Assembly (NCBI RefSeq): GCF_002261225.1 | Contig: NZ_NEVM01000005.1 | Coordinates: 2,728,001-2,792,000 of the forward strand | Reading direction: 5' to 3' | DNA from: Bordetella genomosp. 10 | Lineage (GTDB): Bacteria > Pseudomonadota > Gammaproteobacteria > Burkholderiales > Burkholderiaceae_B | Length of the DNA: 64,000 nt | Shown: positions 46,701-58,700 of the stretch, in pieces | How positions within the stretch are numbered: the first letter of the stretch is position 1 | Layout: every line of letters starts with the position of its first letter | Notes under the pieces: generated by a model | The model's input: the letters and a program-made list of their open reading frames with translations, nothing else | Database searches by the model: none | Told to the model about the DNA's origin: nothing | Made by a program: the position numbers and the translations under genes

Positions 46701-49700
46701 GCCCTGGTCCGGTTGGTGGCCGACGACCCCGCGCCGGCGAGCACGCTGCCGTTGTAGGAAAAGCCCACCGCGGCCGCGACCACCACGCTCTCCAGCGTCT
46801 GGGAAGTGGTGGCGTCCACGGTGACGGCGCCCAGGTTGTCCGCCGTGGTGTTGGCGATGCCGGCGCTGGCGCCGGCCGCCGACGTGATTTCGTTGTCCGC
46901 GACGGATGCCCCGATCGCCAGGGACGGGCCGCCGACGCTGAAGGCCAGGCTGGCCACCACGACGGTCGCGTCGATCGCGCCCGTCATGCGGGCCTTGACC
47001 GACAGCGTATCGCCGCCGGCGCCCTGGACCTTGGCGCCGTTCATCAGCGCGCTGGCCGACGAACCGATGGTGTTGTACGCATTGGCGCCGCCGCCCGAGA
47101 AGGTGGCCGAACCGAGCCCGACGGCCACGCCGACCGACACCGCCACCGAGACGGTCTTTATCGTCGCTTCGCTTGCCGCGTCTATCGTGATCGAGGGCGT
47201 GTTGACGAAGCCGACGCCGTCGACGCCGGCCACCACCGTATTGGCGACCGAGTTCTGCCCCAGGGAGGCCGCGACCGACAGGCTCGCGGACACGCCCAGC
47301 GACACCGCGACGCTGATCGCCACGGCCGCGATGGTGCTGTTGATGTCGGCGCGGTCGCCCGCCTCGACGTCCACGCTCGACGCCTGCCAGCCATGGGCCT
47401 GGCCGATGTCGGTGATCCTGGCGCTGATGCCGGTGGTAATGGCGTTGACCGCCTGCGCGCCGGCGCCGGCGCCCGACAGGCCGATGCTCAGGCCGTCGAC
47501 GATGGGCGGCGCGTAGCCGACCGCCACCGCCACCGCGCCCGCCACCACGACGGCATGGATGCTCTGCTGCCGGTCGACGCTGCCGTCGCTCTTGAGCGTG
47601 TAGTTGCGCGCCGTGATCGTGACCGCGCCCGCCGTCATGGTCGTCGTGTCGACCAGGGCCGTGATGGCGTTGACCGGCTTGGAGCTGCTCAGCGCGACGA
47701 TGTTGCCGCCGCTGTCGACGTCCATGCCGATGGCGTTCTGGGCGATGGACACGCCGATGGCGGCCGAGGCCGCGCCGTACTGGCTGACCGACACGGCCGC
47801 CGACATGCCCAGCACCACCGCGTCGATGCCGGACAGGCCCAGCGCGTTGACATTGACCGCGCCCTTGTCGGCGCCGCTCACGGTATCGATGGTCGAACCG
47901 GTGACCTTGGCGGTCACGTTGCCCGAGATGACGTTGCGCGCCAGCGCGCCGCCGCCGCCGATGGCGGCATTCACCGCGCCGCCGGCGGACACCGCCACCG
48001 AGGCGCCCAGCACCACCGCCAGGATGGAGGCCTGCTGCGTCGCCTGCACCGTCACGGCCTGGCCGGCCGTCTCGATGACGCTGCCGGACACCGCGGCCGA
48101 CACCGTGGTGTAGACCTTGTTGACCGCGGCGCTGACGCCCACGGCCAGGGCCACGCCGGCGTCGCCGGCCTGCACGGCCACCGAACCGCCGATGGCGATG
48201 GCGTCGATGCGGGAATGATCGACGGCCGAGACCGTCACCGTCGCGCCGCTGCCGCTGGTGCGGATCTTCGAATCGTCGACGTGCGCGGATACCGTGGTGC
48301 CGATGCTGGACATCGCCACCGACACGCCGATGGAGGCGCCCATGCCCACCGCGCCGGCCGACACGGCCACGCCCAGGGCGCCGGCCACCGTCACGATGGA
48401 AGCGTCGTTGCTGGCCGTCACGCTGACGGCGCCCTTGTTGCGTTCGTCCGTCCCGGGGGTGCTGGTGTCATCCACAGGGGTGTCGACGTTCTTCAGGTAG
48501 GCCTCGACGCTGCCGCTGATGTCGTTGCCGCTGCCGGCGCCCGCGCCCGCGCCGGCGAAGCCCGTGCCCGCGGCGACCGCGGCCGCCACGCCGATGGACA
48601 CCGACACGATGCGCGACGTGTTGGTCGCCGCGACATCGATGCCGTTGGCCGTCTGCAAGGTCGTGCGCTGGCTCGCGTCGCCGGCGCTGCTGCCGTCGAT
48701 ATAGGCGCGCGTGTCGTTGCCGACGTCGTTCTGCGTGGCCGAGACGCCCGCCGCGATGCCCGCGCCGTTGCCCGGCGAGACCGCCACGCCCAGGCCGCCG
48801 GCGACGGCCAGGATGTAGCCTTCGTCGTCGGCATGCACGGCGATGCCGGGGGTGCCGTCCGTCGCCAGCGCCTGGACCAGGCGCGCGTTGCGGATGGAAG
48901 CTTCGTTCTTGCCGCCGATGCGGTTCACCGAAACCGCGCCGCCCACGGCCACCGCCACCGTCCCCACGGCCACGCTGCCGGCCACGGTGACGTTGTTGAT
49001 CTTGCCGCTGAACAGCGACGCCACCTGCACGTGGTTGCCCTGTATCGTGCCTTCGGTGTCGTGGATGCTGGCCGTGACGCTGTGCGACCGCGACGTGCCC
49101 AGGGGCGCGCCGCCGATATAGTTGTAGGACAGGCTGGCGCCGACCGCCACGCCCACGCCCTCCGCGCCCCCGCCCACCGCGATGGCGCCGGCCAGGCTGT
49201 TGATGACCGAGGTATCCCGGGCCCGCACGACGATGTCGCCGTCGGCCTTGACCGCCTGCGCGCTGGCGGTATTGGCGATCTCGGCCGTGATGCCGGTGGC
49301 GATCCAGTTCAGGGACGCCGACCCGCCGAAGCCCACGTTGGCGTCGGATGCGCCGACGGCCACGGCGCCGCTGACCGCCATGGCGGCGATCTGCGCGTTC
49401 ATGCCCGGCGGCAGATCGTCCGGCTTGGCGAAGTCGGCCAGCACGTAGAGGTTGCCCGTGCTCGACAGCGTCGATCCGACGGCGCCGGCATGGATGGTGT
49501 CCAGCACCAGGTTGACGGCGAAGGCCATGCCCGCGGCCACGCGGCCGGACGCCGACACGGCGACGTTGCCGGCCAGGGTGTCGAGGTTGGCCGTGTCCAG
49601 CGCGGCGATGCGGATGTCGCCCGCCGTTGCCGTCACGGTGGAACCGGTGATCAGCGCGGAGACCGAATTCTCCAGTTGGCTGACCGCCACCGAACCGCTG

Positions 49701-52700
49701 ATCGCCACCCCGGCGCCGCCGGCCAGGCCGACCGCGATGTTGTAGATGCTGGCGCTTTCCGTGGCCAGCACCTGCACCGAATTTGCGCTCACCACGGCAT
49801 TCCTGATCGAGGCGGAGACCGTGTTGCCGATCTCGGCCACGCTGACCGAGGCGCCCAGCGCCAGGGACTTGCCCTCGTCCACCGCGATGCCCAACGCGCC
49901 GGCGGCGGAGACGATCCGGCTGTTGTCCTGCGCGGACACGGCAACGCTGCCGTCGGTGGCCGTCACCGCGGCGCCCGCCGCCGCGCCGCCGTTGTCGATA
50001 TAGGCCCCGACATCCGCATGCGAGAGGTTGACCGCCACGGCGCCGGCGCCGCCGAAGGACTTGCCGCCGGCGCCGGCCACCGTGATGGCCAGCATGTTGT
50101 TCGTCAGGCCGTAGCCCTGGGTCAGATTGGCGATATCGACCGAGATCAGGCCATCGCCCGTGGTCAGGGTGCTGACCGTTTTCTGCAGGGTGATCCCGCC
50201 CGTGCCCGCCAGGGCGCCCAGGTGGATGGCGATGCCGTCCTGCGCGTCGGCCAGCGAATTCGCCAAACGGACGCTGTAGCTGCCGGTCCCGGTCGCGGCG
50301 TAGATGACGTAATAGCGCTGGCCATCGACCAGGCCGCCCACGGTGCTGCCGTTGCCGCGGTAGATCACCACGTCACCGGTCGCCAGCTTGGGATCGGCCG
50401 TGAAGGTCAGGCTGTTCTCGTTGTCGACCTTGCTGTTGGCGCTGCTGGCCGCCAGCGTGGCCGCGGTCGACCCCTGCTGGGTGATGGTGGTGCTCTGGGC
50501 GCCGTTGCCGTCGGTGGTGGTCTGCGTGCTCGACTGCGCGTGCGTCAGGTCGATGCGCGTGAACGACAGCATCGCATCGGGATTCACCGCGGTGGGATTG
50601 CCCTGGGCGTCCAGGACCCGGCTGCCGTTGGCGTCCGCCAGGTAGTAGCTGTAGGTACGGGTGACGCTGTCGAAGACGCTGACATAGGGCAGCGTGGACA
50701 GGGTGACGGCGGTGCCGTCGACGTTCTTCAGCTTGATCGTGGTGGCGTCCACCTTCTCGACCACGTAGACGTGGTTCTCGGTGAGCCCCTGCACGACGCC
50801 GTTGGCGCCCAGGTTGACGACGACCATGTCGCCGGTATCCAGGCCATGGGCCTTGGGCAGCGTGATGCCGCCGTCGCCATTGATCAGCGCGCCCGCGGTG
50901 TTCTGCACGGAGAAGCGCTGCAGGGCGTTGCCCACGGTGGCGCCGCTCAGGTCGATGACATGGCCGGCGGCGTCGCGCAACTGGAAGCTGGTCTGGTCGG
51001 CGCTCAGGTTGTAGACGTAATAGGCCACGCCGACTTGCAGGGCGTCCGCGCCGTTCCTGACGATGCGGTTGGCGAGAACGTCTTCGATCTTGCCGTCCTT
51101 CAGCGAGCCGCTGTAGACGACGATCGAACCTTCCTGCAGGCCGGTGAAGGCGGTGCCTAGCTGGATGGTGTTGGTGGCCTGGTTCACCGTGACCGTCGTA
51201 TCCACGCCGTGGTACGGCTGCAGATTGACGCTGGTCGCCTCCTGCATGCGCACGTGCGCGAACTGGATGCCGGCCACGTCGGCGACGCTGGCGAATTGCA
51301 GCGCCAGGCCGCGCATCGCGTCTTCCTGGGTGGCGGCCAACTGGATCCTGGCGCTGCCGTCCGTCGTGGCGACGCGGATGATGTAATAGATGCGGTCCGA
51401 CTGCAGCGTGCTGCCGTCGGCCAGCGTGATGTTGGCCGCGCCGGCATTCACGTAGATGCCGTCGCCCGTGCTCCAGCCGGCGAATTCGTCGCCCGAGGAC
51501 GTGCCGGTGCCGACCGGCAGCCCGGCGCTGCCGGTGTCGTCCTGCGTGCCGTTGATGATGGCCGCCGCCGTGCCCGTGAAGGTCAGCGTGCTGCCGCCCT
51601 GGTCGACGTGGATGTCGTTGGCGCCCACCGCCAACTGCGTGCCGTCGCTCAACTGGGCATTGCCGCCCGCGGCGAGCGGGTCGACCAGGCCGGCGAACAC
51701 ATTGACGTTGCCCTTGGCGGCATTGACGTCGCTCTTGTAGACGTAGGCCGTGATCGACGGATTGCCCGCGGCCGCGGTGCCGTCGTCGCCGTTGATGCCC
51801 ACCGTCTGCACGGTGGCGCCCGAGTCGGCCAACTGGGCATTGTTCACGTCCAGCAGGTCGCGATTGAAGGGGTCGGCGCCCCCCATGACGTTGACCGCCA
51901 GGGCCAGGCCCACGGCGCCGCCATCGGTGCCGATCGCGCCCGCCACCGTGACGGCATACATCGCCGCGGCGTTGGAGGCATTCACCCGCACCGCGTCCGC
52001 GGCGTTGGAGAAGGCGGCCGATTGGCCGGCCTTCACCGTGCCGTCGGCGATGTGGGCATCGACCGCGCCCTTCATCACGTTGACGTTGACCGCGCCCGCC
52101 AGGGCGAACTTCTTGGCCAGCGCGCCGGCCGCGCTGATGGAGACCAGCAGCGGCGCCGAATGCGCCTCCACGTCCACCGCGCCGGCGACGTCGACGTCGG
52201 AAGACTCGACGATGGCGGCCACGTGCGAGGACGTCTGGTTGTAGCTGACCGAGGCGCCCACCGCGGCCTTGCCGCCGGTCGTGCCGGCCACGCCGCCGGT
52301 CACCGCGACCAGCGTGGTGTCGTCGTCGGCGTCGACATCGAGGGCCGAGGCCGTGATGGTGCTGCGCGTGGCGACCGTCTGGTCGGCGTTGTAGGTAGGC
52401 AGCACATAGGCGGCCACCGTGGTGCCGACGATATTGACCTGCACCGAACCGGCGCCGGCGAAGGTCGCATCGCCCAGGCCGATGCCGACGCCGAGGGCGC
52501 CGCCGCCCAGTGACGCGTCATCCGAGGCGCTGACATTGACGGCGCCCGCCTTGCCCGTATCCACGGTCGAGCCCTGGATGCCGGCCATGACGGCGTCGCC
52601 GATCTGGTTGTAGCTGACGGCGATGCCCGCGCTGATCTTCTTGCCGACGCCGACGGCGCCGGTGACGGCCACCAGCGTGGTCTTGTCGTGCGCGGTTACG

Positions 52701-55700
52701 TCGACGTCATGGTTGCCGGTGACGGCGCTGTCGGCCTTGTACTTGACCGTGCTGTTGAGCAGGTAGCTGTCGATTCGGTTGGCGACGATGTTGACCGTGA
52801 TCGAGCCGGCGCCGGCGCTGCCCTCGCGGGCCATGCCGAAGGCGCCGGCGAGGCCGACCACCGTCTGGCCGGAGGTGGCGTCCACCGTCAGATTGCCGCT
52901 ATAGGACAGGTCGGGAACGTTGACGATGCCCGCTTCGACCGTGCTGCTGCTGAGATTGACGGCCACGCCGGCGCCGACCGCCAGCTTGCCCTGCGACGTG
53001 GCGCCCGAGCCGGCCACCGTGACCAGCACGGTCGTGTCGCCGGCGGTCACGCTGACGTCGCGCGCCGTGACCTTGCCGGCCGTCAGGCGCGCGATGTCGG
53101 CATAGCCGACGTCGGCCACCGCCGCCGAACCCGCGATGGCGACGCCCTTCTCGCCCTTCGCCCCGGCCAGGCCGGCGGCGATGGTCACCGTGACGCCGGT
53201 GCGCTTGGCATCGAGGCTCAGGTCGGCGCCGACCAGCAACTGCGCGGCCGCGGCCACTTCGGCCAGCGCCTCGCCGCCCAGCATGTTCATGCTGTAAGCG
53301 CCCGCGATGCCGATATTCCCCTTGCTGCCGTCCGTGTTGGCGAATGCCGCCGAACCGGACAGCGCCAAGGCCACCGTGTCGTTGTGCGACTCGACGGTGG
53401 CGCTGGTGCCGATGGTGATCGTGACGCCCGCGGCGTTGATATAGGACTGCGCGTAGTCGTTGGAGACGTTCACCGCCACCGAGCCGGAGACGGCCAGGCC
53501 GCCGCTTTCCTTGGCCGGGCTGGACGATGACGACGCGCCGCCGCCGGCGGCCGACGAGCCCGCGTCCTGCGTCACGCTGTTCGTCTTGTCGCTGAGCTCG
53601 GCGAGGATTTCGCTCAGGCTCAACAGCTCGTCCGGATCCGCGGCGTCGCTGTGCGAACCGATGGACGTGTCGCTCTTGCTGCCCGGCGCCAGGGCGTCGA
53701 GGACGTTGGTGGAGCCGCTGCCGGCATCCCCGCTGCCACCGGTGCCGCCGCTTCCGCTGCTGCCGGAGCCGTCCGCGCCATCCGTCGCGCCGGCGGCCGG
53801 CGTGCTCACACGCGAACCCGCCACGCTGAAGCTGCCGATGAAGCCGGCGTTGCGGCTGTTGATCTCCAGGGCGTTGGCCGAGAAGCTGCCCGCCGGCGCC
53901 GCGCTCGGCGCACCGTCCGAGGCGTCGAGGAAGTCGCCGATCAGCGCCTGCGTCGAGCGCGTCACGACGTTGATGCCCACGCTCAGGCCTACGCCGACGG
54001 CCTGCGAGCCGGCGACGCCGCCGGACAGTACCCCCACGTAACTGGTGTCGTTGGCTTCGATGTCCGCCTTGCCGGCGGCGGACACCGTGGCGCCGCGCCC
54101 CACCTGGGCGATGGTCGTGCTGGAGATCACGTCGATCAGCAGCGCGCCGTTGATCGCGGCGTCCTTGGCCTGCCCGCCGGACGCGCCCATGTCCACCGCC
54201 ACGACGTCGTTGCTGGCGGTGACATTGAGGTCACCCGAATAGATCCTGGCGGTATCGGAAATCACCGCCCGCGTATCGTGGGTCGCGACGTTCAGATAGA
54301 CGCTGACGCCGATGGCCGAGCCCTCTTTCGACTCGCTACCGTAGTCAAAGCCGGCGAACGTGGGCTTGGCGAAGCCCTGGGCCGCGTTCTTGGCGCTGCT
54401 CAGGCGGCCCGTCACGCCGCCGCCAGGCGCGCTGCCGGACGACGTCTGCAGCGCATTCGCGCCGCCGATCGACACCAGGCCGGGCAGGATGATGTTGCCC
54501 ACGAAATTCAGGCGCTGCGTGGAATTCTCCGTGTCCACGGTGACCGCGCCGGCCGCGCCCGTCGTGGGGCGCGTGTCGATGACGCCGTTCACCGTCGCGT
54601 GCGTGTTGGTGTCCTGCACCTGCACCGTGAAGGCGCCGGCCAACGCCAGCTTCTTGCTCTTGGACGTGGCGCTGGACCACGTGGACATGCTGTTGGCCGG
54701 ACCGCTGCCGTTGGCGTCTATGGTGGATGCCAGGTTCTTCAGGAAGGCCTGGCCGTCGGTCTTCAACGCGTCGGCCTTGGCCGACAATCCGTCGGCGGCG
54801 CTGAAGTCGCCCACCATGGTGCTGAACGGCTTGTACAGGTTGTACAGCCACAGCTTGTCGGGATCGATCTGGTTGAGGGTCCTGGCCTGGACCGTCGCCG
54901 CCCCGCCGCGGGTGTTGATGGTGGCATTGCTGTTGACCGTCGCCTCGGTGGTGACGGTATCCACGTCGACCACCACCGCCGCCGCCGCGCCCAGCTTGGA
55001 CGAGTCGCCGCCCGTCGCCACGGGCGTCTGGTCCGTGGTGGCGGCGTTCTTCTTCTTCAGGAAATCCTGCTTCTTCTGGATGGCGCTCTCGTCCACCCCG
55101 GACTGCACCATGATCCTGGGCGCGTACTCGGTGGTCGAGGTCAGCGTGACCGCGCCGCCGTCGGTATTCACGGTCGCCGCGCCGCCCGCGCCGCCGGTGC
55201 CGATGCGCGCTTGCGTATTGATGACGTTCATCGACATGCCGATGGCGCCGCCGACCTGGAAGTCGGTCTTCGGATTCTTGATCTCGTCCGCGATCTTTGC
55301 GTCGTTCTTGGCCTTGTCCTTGGCATCCAGCTTCGTCTTGTTGTCGCTGACGGTATCCGTGAAGCTCTTCTCGCTCTTGTCGCCGATCGACTTGAAGAAG
55401 GCGAGCGCGTATTGCGAGCCGGTGCCGAGCCCCTTCTTCGCGCCGGTCGTGATGGGCTTGACGGTCTTGCCCAGGGCTGCCGCCTTGCCCTGCGCGACTG
55501 CCGTGTCGCTGTAGCCGGAGGGCACCGCGGCGCGCCCGCCGAGGATGGCGCTCACGGTCAGCAGGCTGCCCCCGTCCTTCGCCTCGGCGCTGACCGTGAC
55601 GGCGCCACCGCCATGGACGGTGGCGGCGCCGTCCATGTAGGCCTGGGTCGTCACCTGGTTGTAGAAGAAGCCGATGCCCACGCCCACCTTGGCGTAGCCT

Positions 55701-58700
55701 GCGCCGTACGTGCCGGTTTCACCGGCCGGCGCGCTGCTCGCCGACGGCGGTTGGCTGGAGGGATCGCCGGCATCGACCGTCTTGGTGTCGTCCGTCGAGG
55801 ACATGCCGCCCGCCGCCGAGACCGAGATCTTGCTCTTCAGGTGCGTGACGGCGGAGATATCGATGGCGCCGCCGGTCGTGAGCACCGTGCCGGCGTCGCC
55901 GAGCGACGCGTACTTGATACCGGTCACCAGCGTGGCGCCGGCGTTGACGTGCACCGTCGACTCGCTGATCACCACCCCCACGCCCACGGACACCGCCGCG
56001 GGCACCGAATCGAGTTGGCTGGGCTTGATCTTCAGGCTGAGATCGTTGGTGACGTCGGACGTGATGGAGATCTTGCCCTGCGCCTGGATCGCGCCGTCGA
56101 TCTCGATATGCGAGTAGTTCTGGATGACCCCGACGCCGGCCGACACCACCAGGGAAACAAGCGGGCTCAGGTCGAGCTTGGCGACGGTCTTGGACGAGAT
56201 GGTCACGTCGCTGGCCGAGACCAGGCGCGCCAGCGCCGACACCGTGATGTCGGACTTGTAGGTGACGCCGGCGAAGGACACGAGCAGGCCGGCATTGTCG
56301 ACGAAGGTTTCAGCCGCCTGCAGGGCCGAGTTGGTCTTGTCTTCCAGCGTCTTGAGGATGCCGGAGTCGCCGGCGGTCGAGATGGCGTTCGCGAACTTGT
56401 CGCCGTCGAGCTCGCTGGACACCGTGACGCCCGTGCCCGCGCTGTTCGTGGCCCACAGGACGGCCTTGTTGATGGTGATCGAGTTGGCCAGCGTGTAGAT
56501 CTGCGCGAAGGCCGAACGGAAGGGCCGATACTGCTGCGCCGTGAGCGCGATGGCCCCGGCCTGCAGCGTCACCAGGGCGGCCGAGGCATCCGCGGCGCCT
56601 ATCGTGATGTCCTGGCCGGAGATCGTCAGCGTCTTGCTGGCGTCGACGGCGATGTCCTTCAGGATCGTCACCGTGCCGCCGGTGATGGTGACGTTGCGGC
56701 CCGCCACCGACCAGGCCGTATCCAGCGTGCCGTCGCTGCCCAGGTCGACCTTGTAGTCCAGGCTGCCGGTGTTGGCGCCGAAATTGACGGCTTTCAGCGT
56801 GCCGCCGGCAGCCAGCACGCTGGACAGGTTGGTGGTCGCGTCTATCGAGACCAGGTTCACGATGTTGCCGGTCCCGCCCGCATGGGCGAGCGACACCGTC
56901 ACCACGGCGCTATCGGCCGCCGATTGCGCGACCACGAAGGTCACGTTGCTGGTGTTGCCCTTGAGCGTATCCGCCGCGCCGCTGGTGGCCAGCGTGACCG
57001 CGTTGGTCCAGCCCGTGGCGTCCAGCGTCGTCGCCGTGGTGGCGCTGGTGGCGTTCACCGTGGCCGACGACATGCCGGCGCCGGCCAGCGTCACCGCGCC
57101 GACCTGGGTGGAACCCGACATCTGGTTGTAGAGCAGGCCGTCGGCCAACACAGCGCCGGTGGCCGAGTTCACGGTCAGCGTATTGCTGCTGGCGGCGGCG
57201 CTGGTGACGATGCGGTTGCCGGCGCCGGTGTCGTTGACGCCTTGGCCGTAGCTCACCACGAAGGCGTTGGCGCCGCTGCCCGAATTGATGGTGGCATTGG
57301 ACCCCGCCAGCACGAACTGCGTGTTGTGCGCGATGCCGAGCGCAGCGCCGTTCAACACGCCGGCGCCGGTCGAATCCTGCTGCATCAGGCCGGACGAGAT
57401 CAGGCCCAGCTCGTAGGCCGCGGACGCCACGACGACGTTGGCGGTGCTGACGTTGCCGTTCGCATCCAGCGTCGTCTGCAGGCCCGGCGTCACGGAGAAC
57501 TTGCCGCTGAAGCCGGCGGCGATGGCCTCCTGGCTGTAGGCGATGCGCAGGCTGCCGTCGGCGTTCAAGGATGCCGTCAAGGCATAGAGGTAATCCCAGG
57601 CCGAAACCTGGTCGTCGGCGGCGAGGAGCTTGCCGTCGTTGGCGCCGCCCACGCCGATGCGCAGCGCCGTGCCGGCGCCGTCGGTGGCGATGCTGCCGTT
57701 GATGGCGTCGAGCACGTCCTGCAGCGTCTCGACGGCGTCCAGGCCGACGTCGACGCGAGCGTCGTTCGGCAGCATGAAGGTCAGCGCCGTGCCGGTCGCG
57801 TCCTCGTAGCCGGACGTCAGCGCCGACAGATAGGTCTTGGTGGTGACGCCGCTGAACTGCGTGGTGTCGACGGTGCTGCCCGCCGTGCCCTGCACCACGA
57901 AGCGGAAGTCGTTGACGTTGGTGAAACTGTCCTGGATGCCGCCCACGGTCAGTTGCGTATTGGTCAGCGCGACGTTCTTGCCGCCGGTCGACAGCTCCAG
58001 CGTATTGACCTTCGACGAGCCGGTCACCGTGGTGGCGTAGGCATTGCTGATGACGAAATAGTTGGACTGCCCGGTGCTGCCGTTCAGCGTCGCCGTACCC
58101 TTGAACGCGGAAGTATCGAGGTAGTTGGCATAGGCGCCGCCCCGCACCTCCACGCTGTCGATGTGGGTGAAGGTCGACTGGTCGGAGCCGTCCAGGTTGC
58201 GACTCAGCCACGTCTGCGCGCCGTTGTCGTAGAACTTGACGTAGGCAGTGTTGTTGTCGGCTGCCTGCTGGGCCGCGTATTGGGTTTCGTCCAGGCCGAC
58301 GTAGCCGTCCGCCGCCACGATCAGCCCGGTCGTGGCGCCGGCGCCCGTGCCGCCCGTCAGCGCGTAGTTGCCGCCCAGCAGGACGATCTGGTTCTGCGTG
58401 TTGGCGCCGTTGCCGGACTTGATGGTGCCGCCATCGATCAATCCGCTTACCAATAACGTATAACCGCTGAAGGCGGAGGCGTCGATGGTGCTCGACCCCA
58501 GGCCGCCGTTCAAGCGCGCGCCGGTGAAGACGTGCGCGCCGCCGTCGTCGAACTGCAGCGTGTCATGCAGCGCCGGCGTGCTCGAGTAAGCCGTAATGCC
58601 GTCCGAGGCATAGGCGCCGGTCAAATCGGTATTGGTAAGCGTAAAGTTCCACTGGCCCGCTTCGTCCAGCACGTTGCTCGCGGCATCGTGCCTGGCGATC

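Noticed and set aside
44993..51160. 2,055-codon open frame on the plus strand opposite the giant gene, plus others at 53651-58456, 40679-44809 and 32795-36493
   Set aside because: They mirror a GC-rich, repeat-coding gene on the opposite strand; their His/Arg/Gln/Gly-rich composition has no family resemblance and no start signals.
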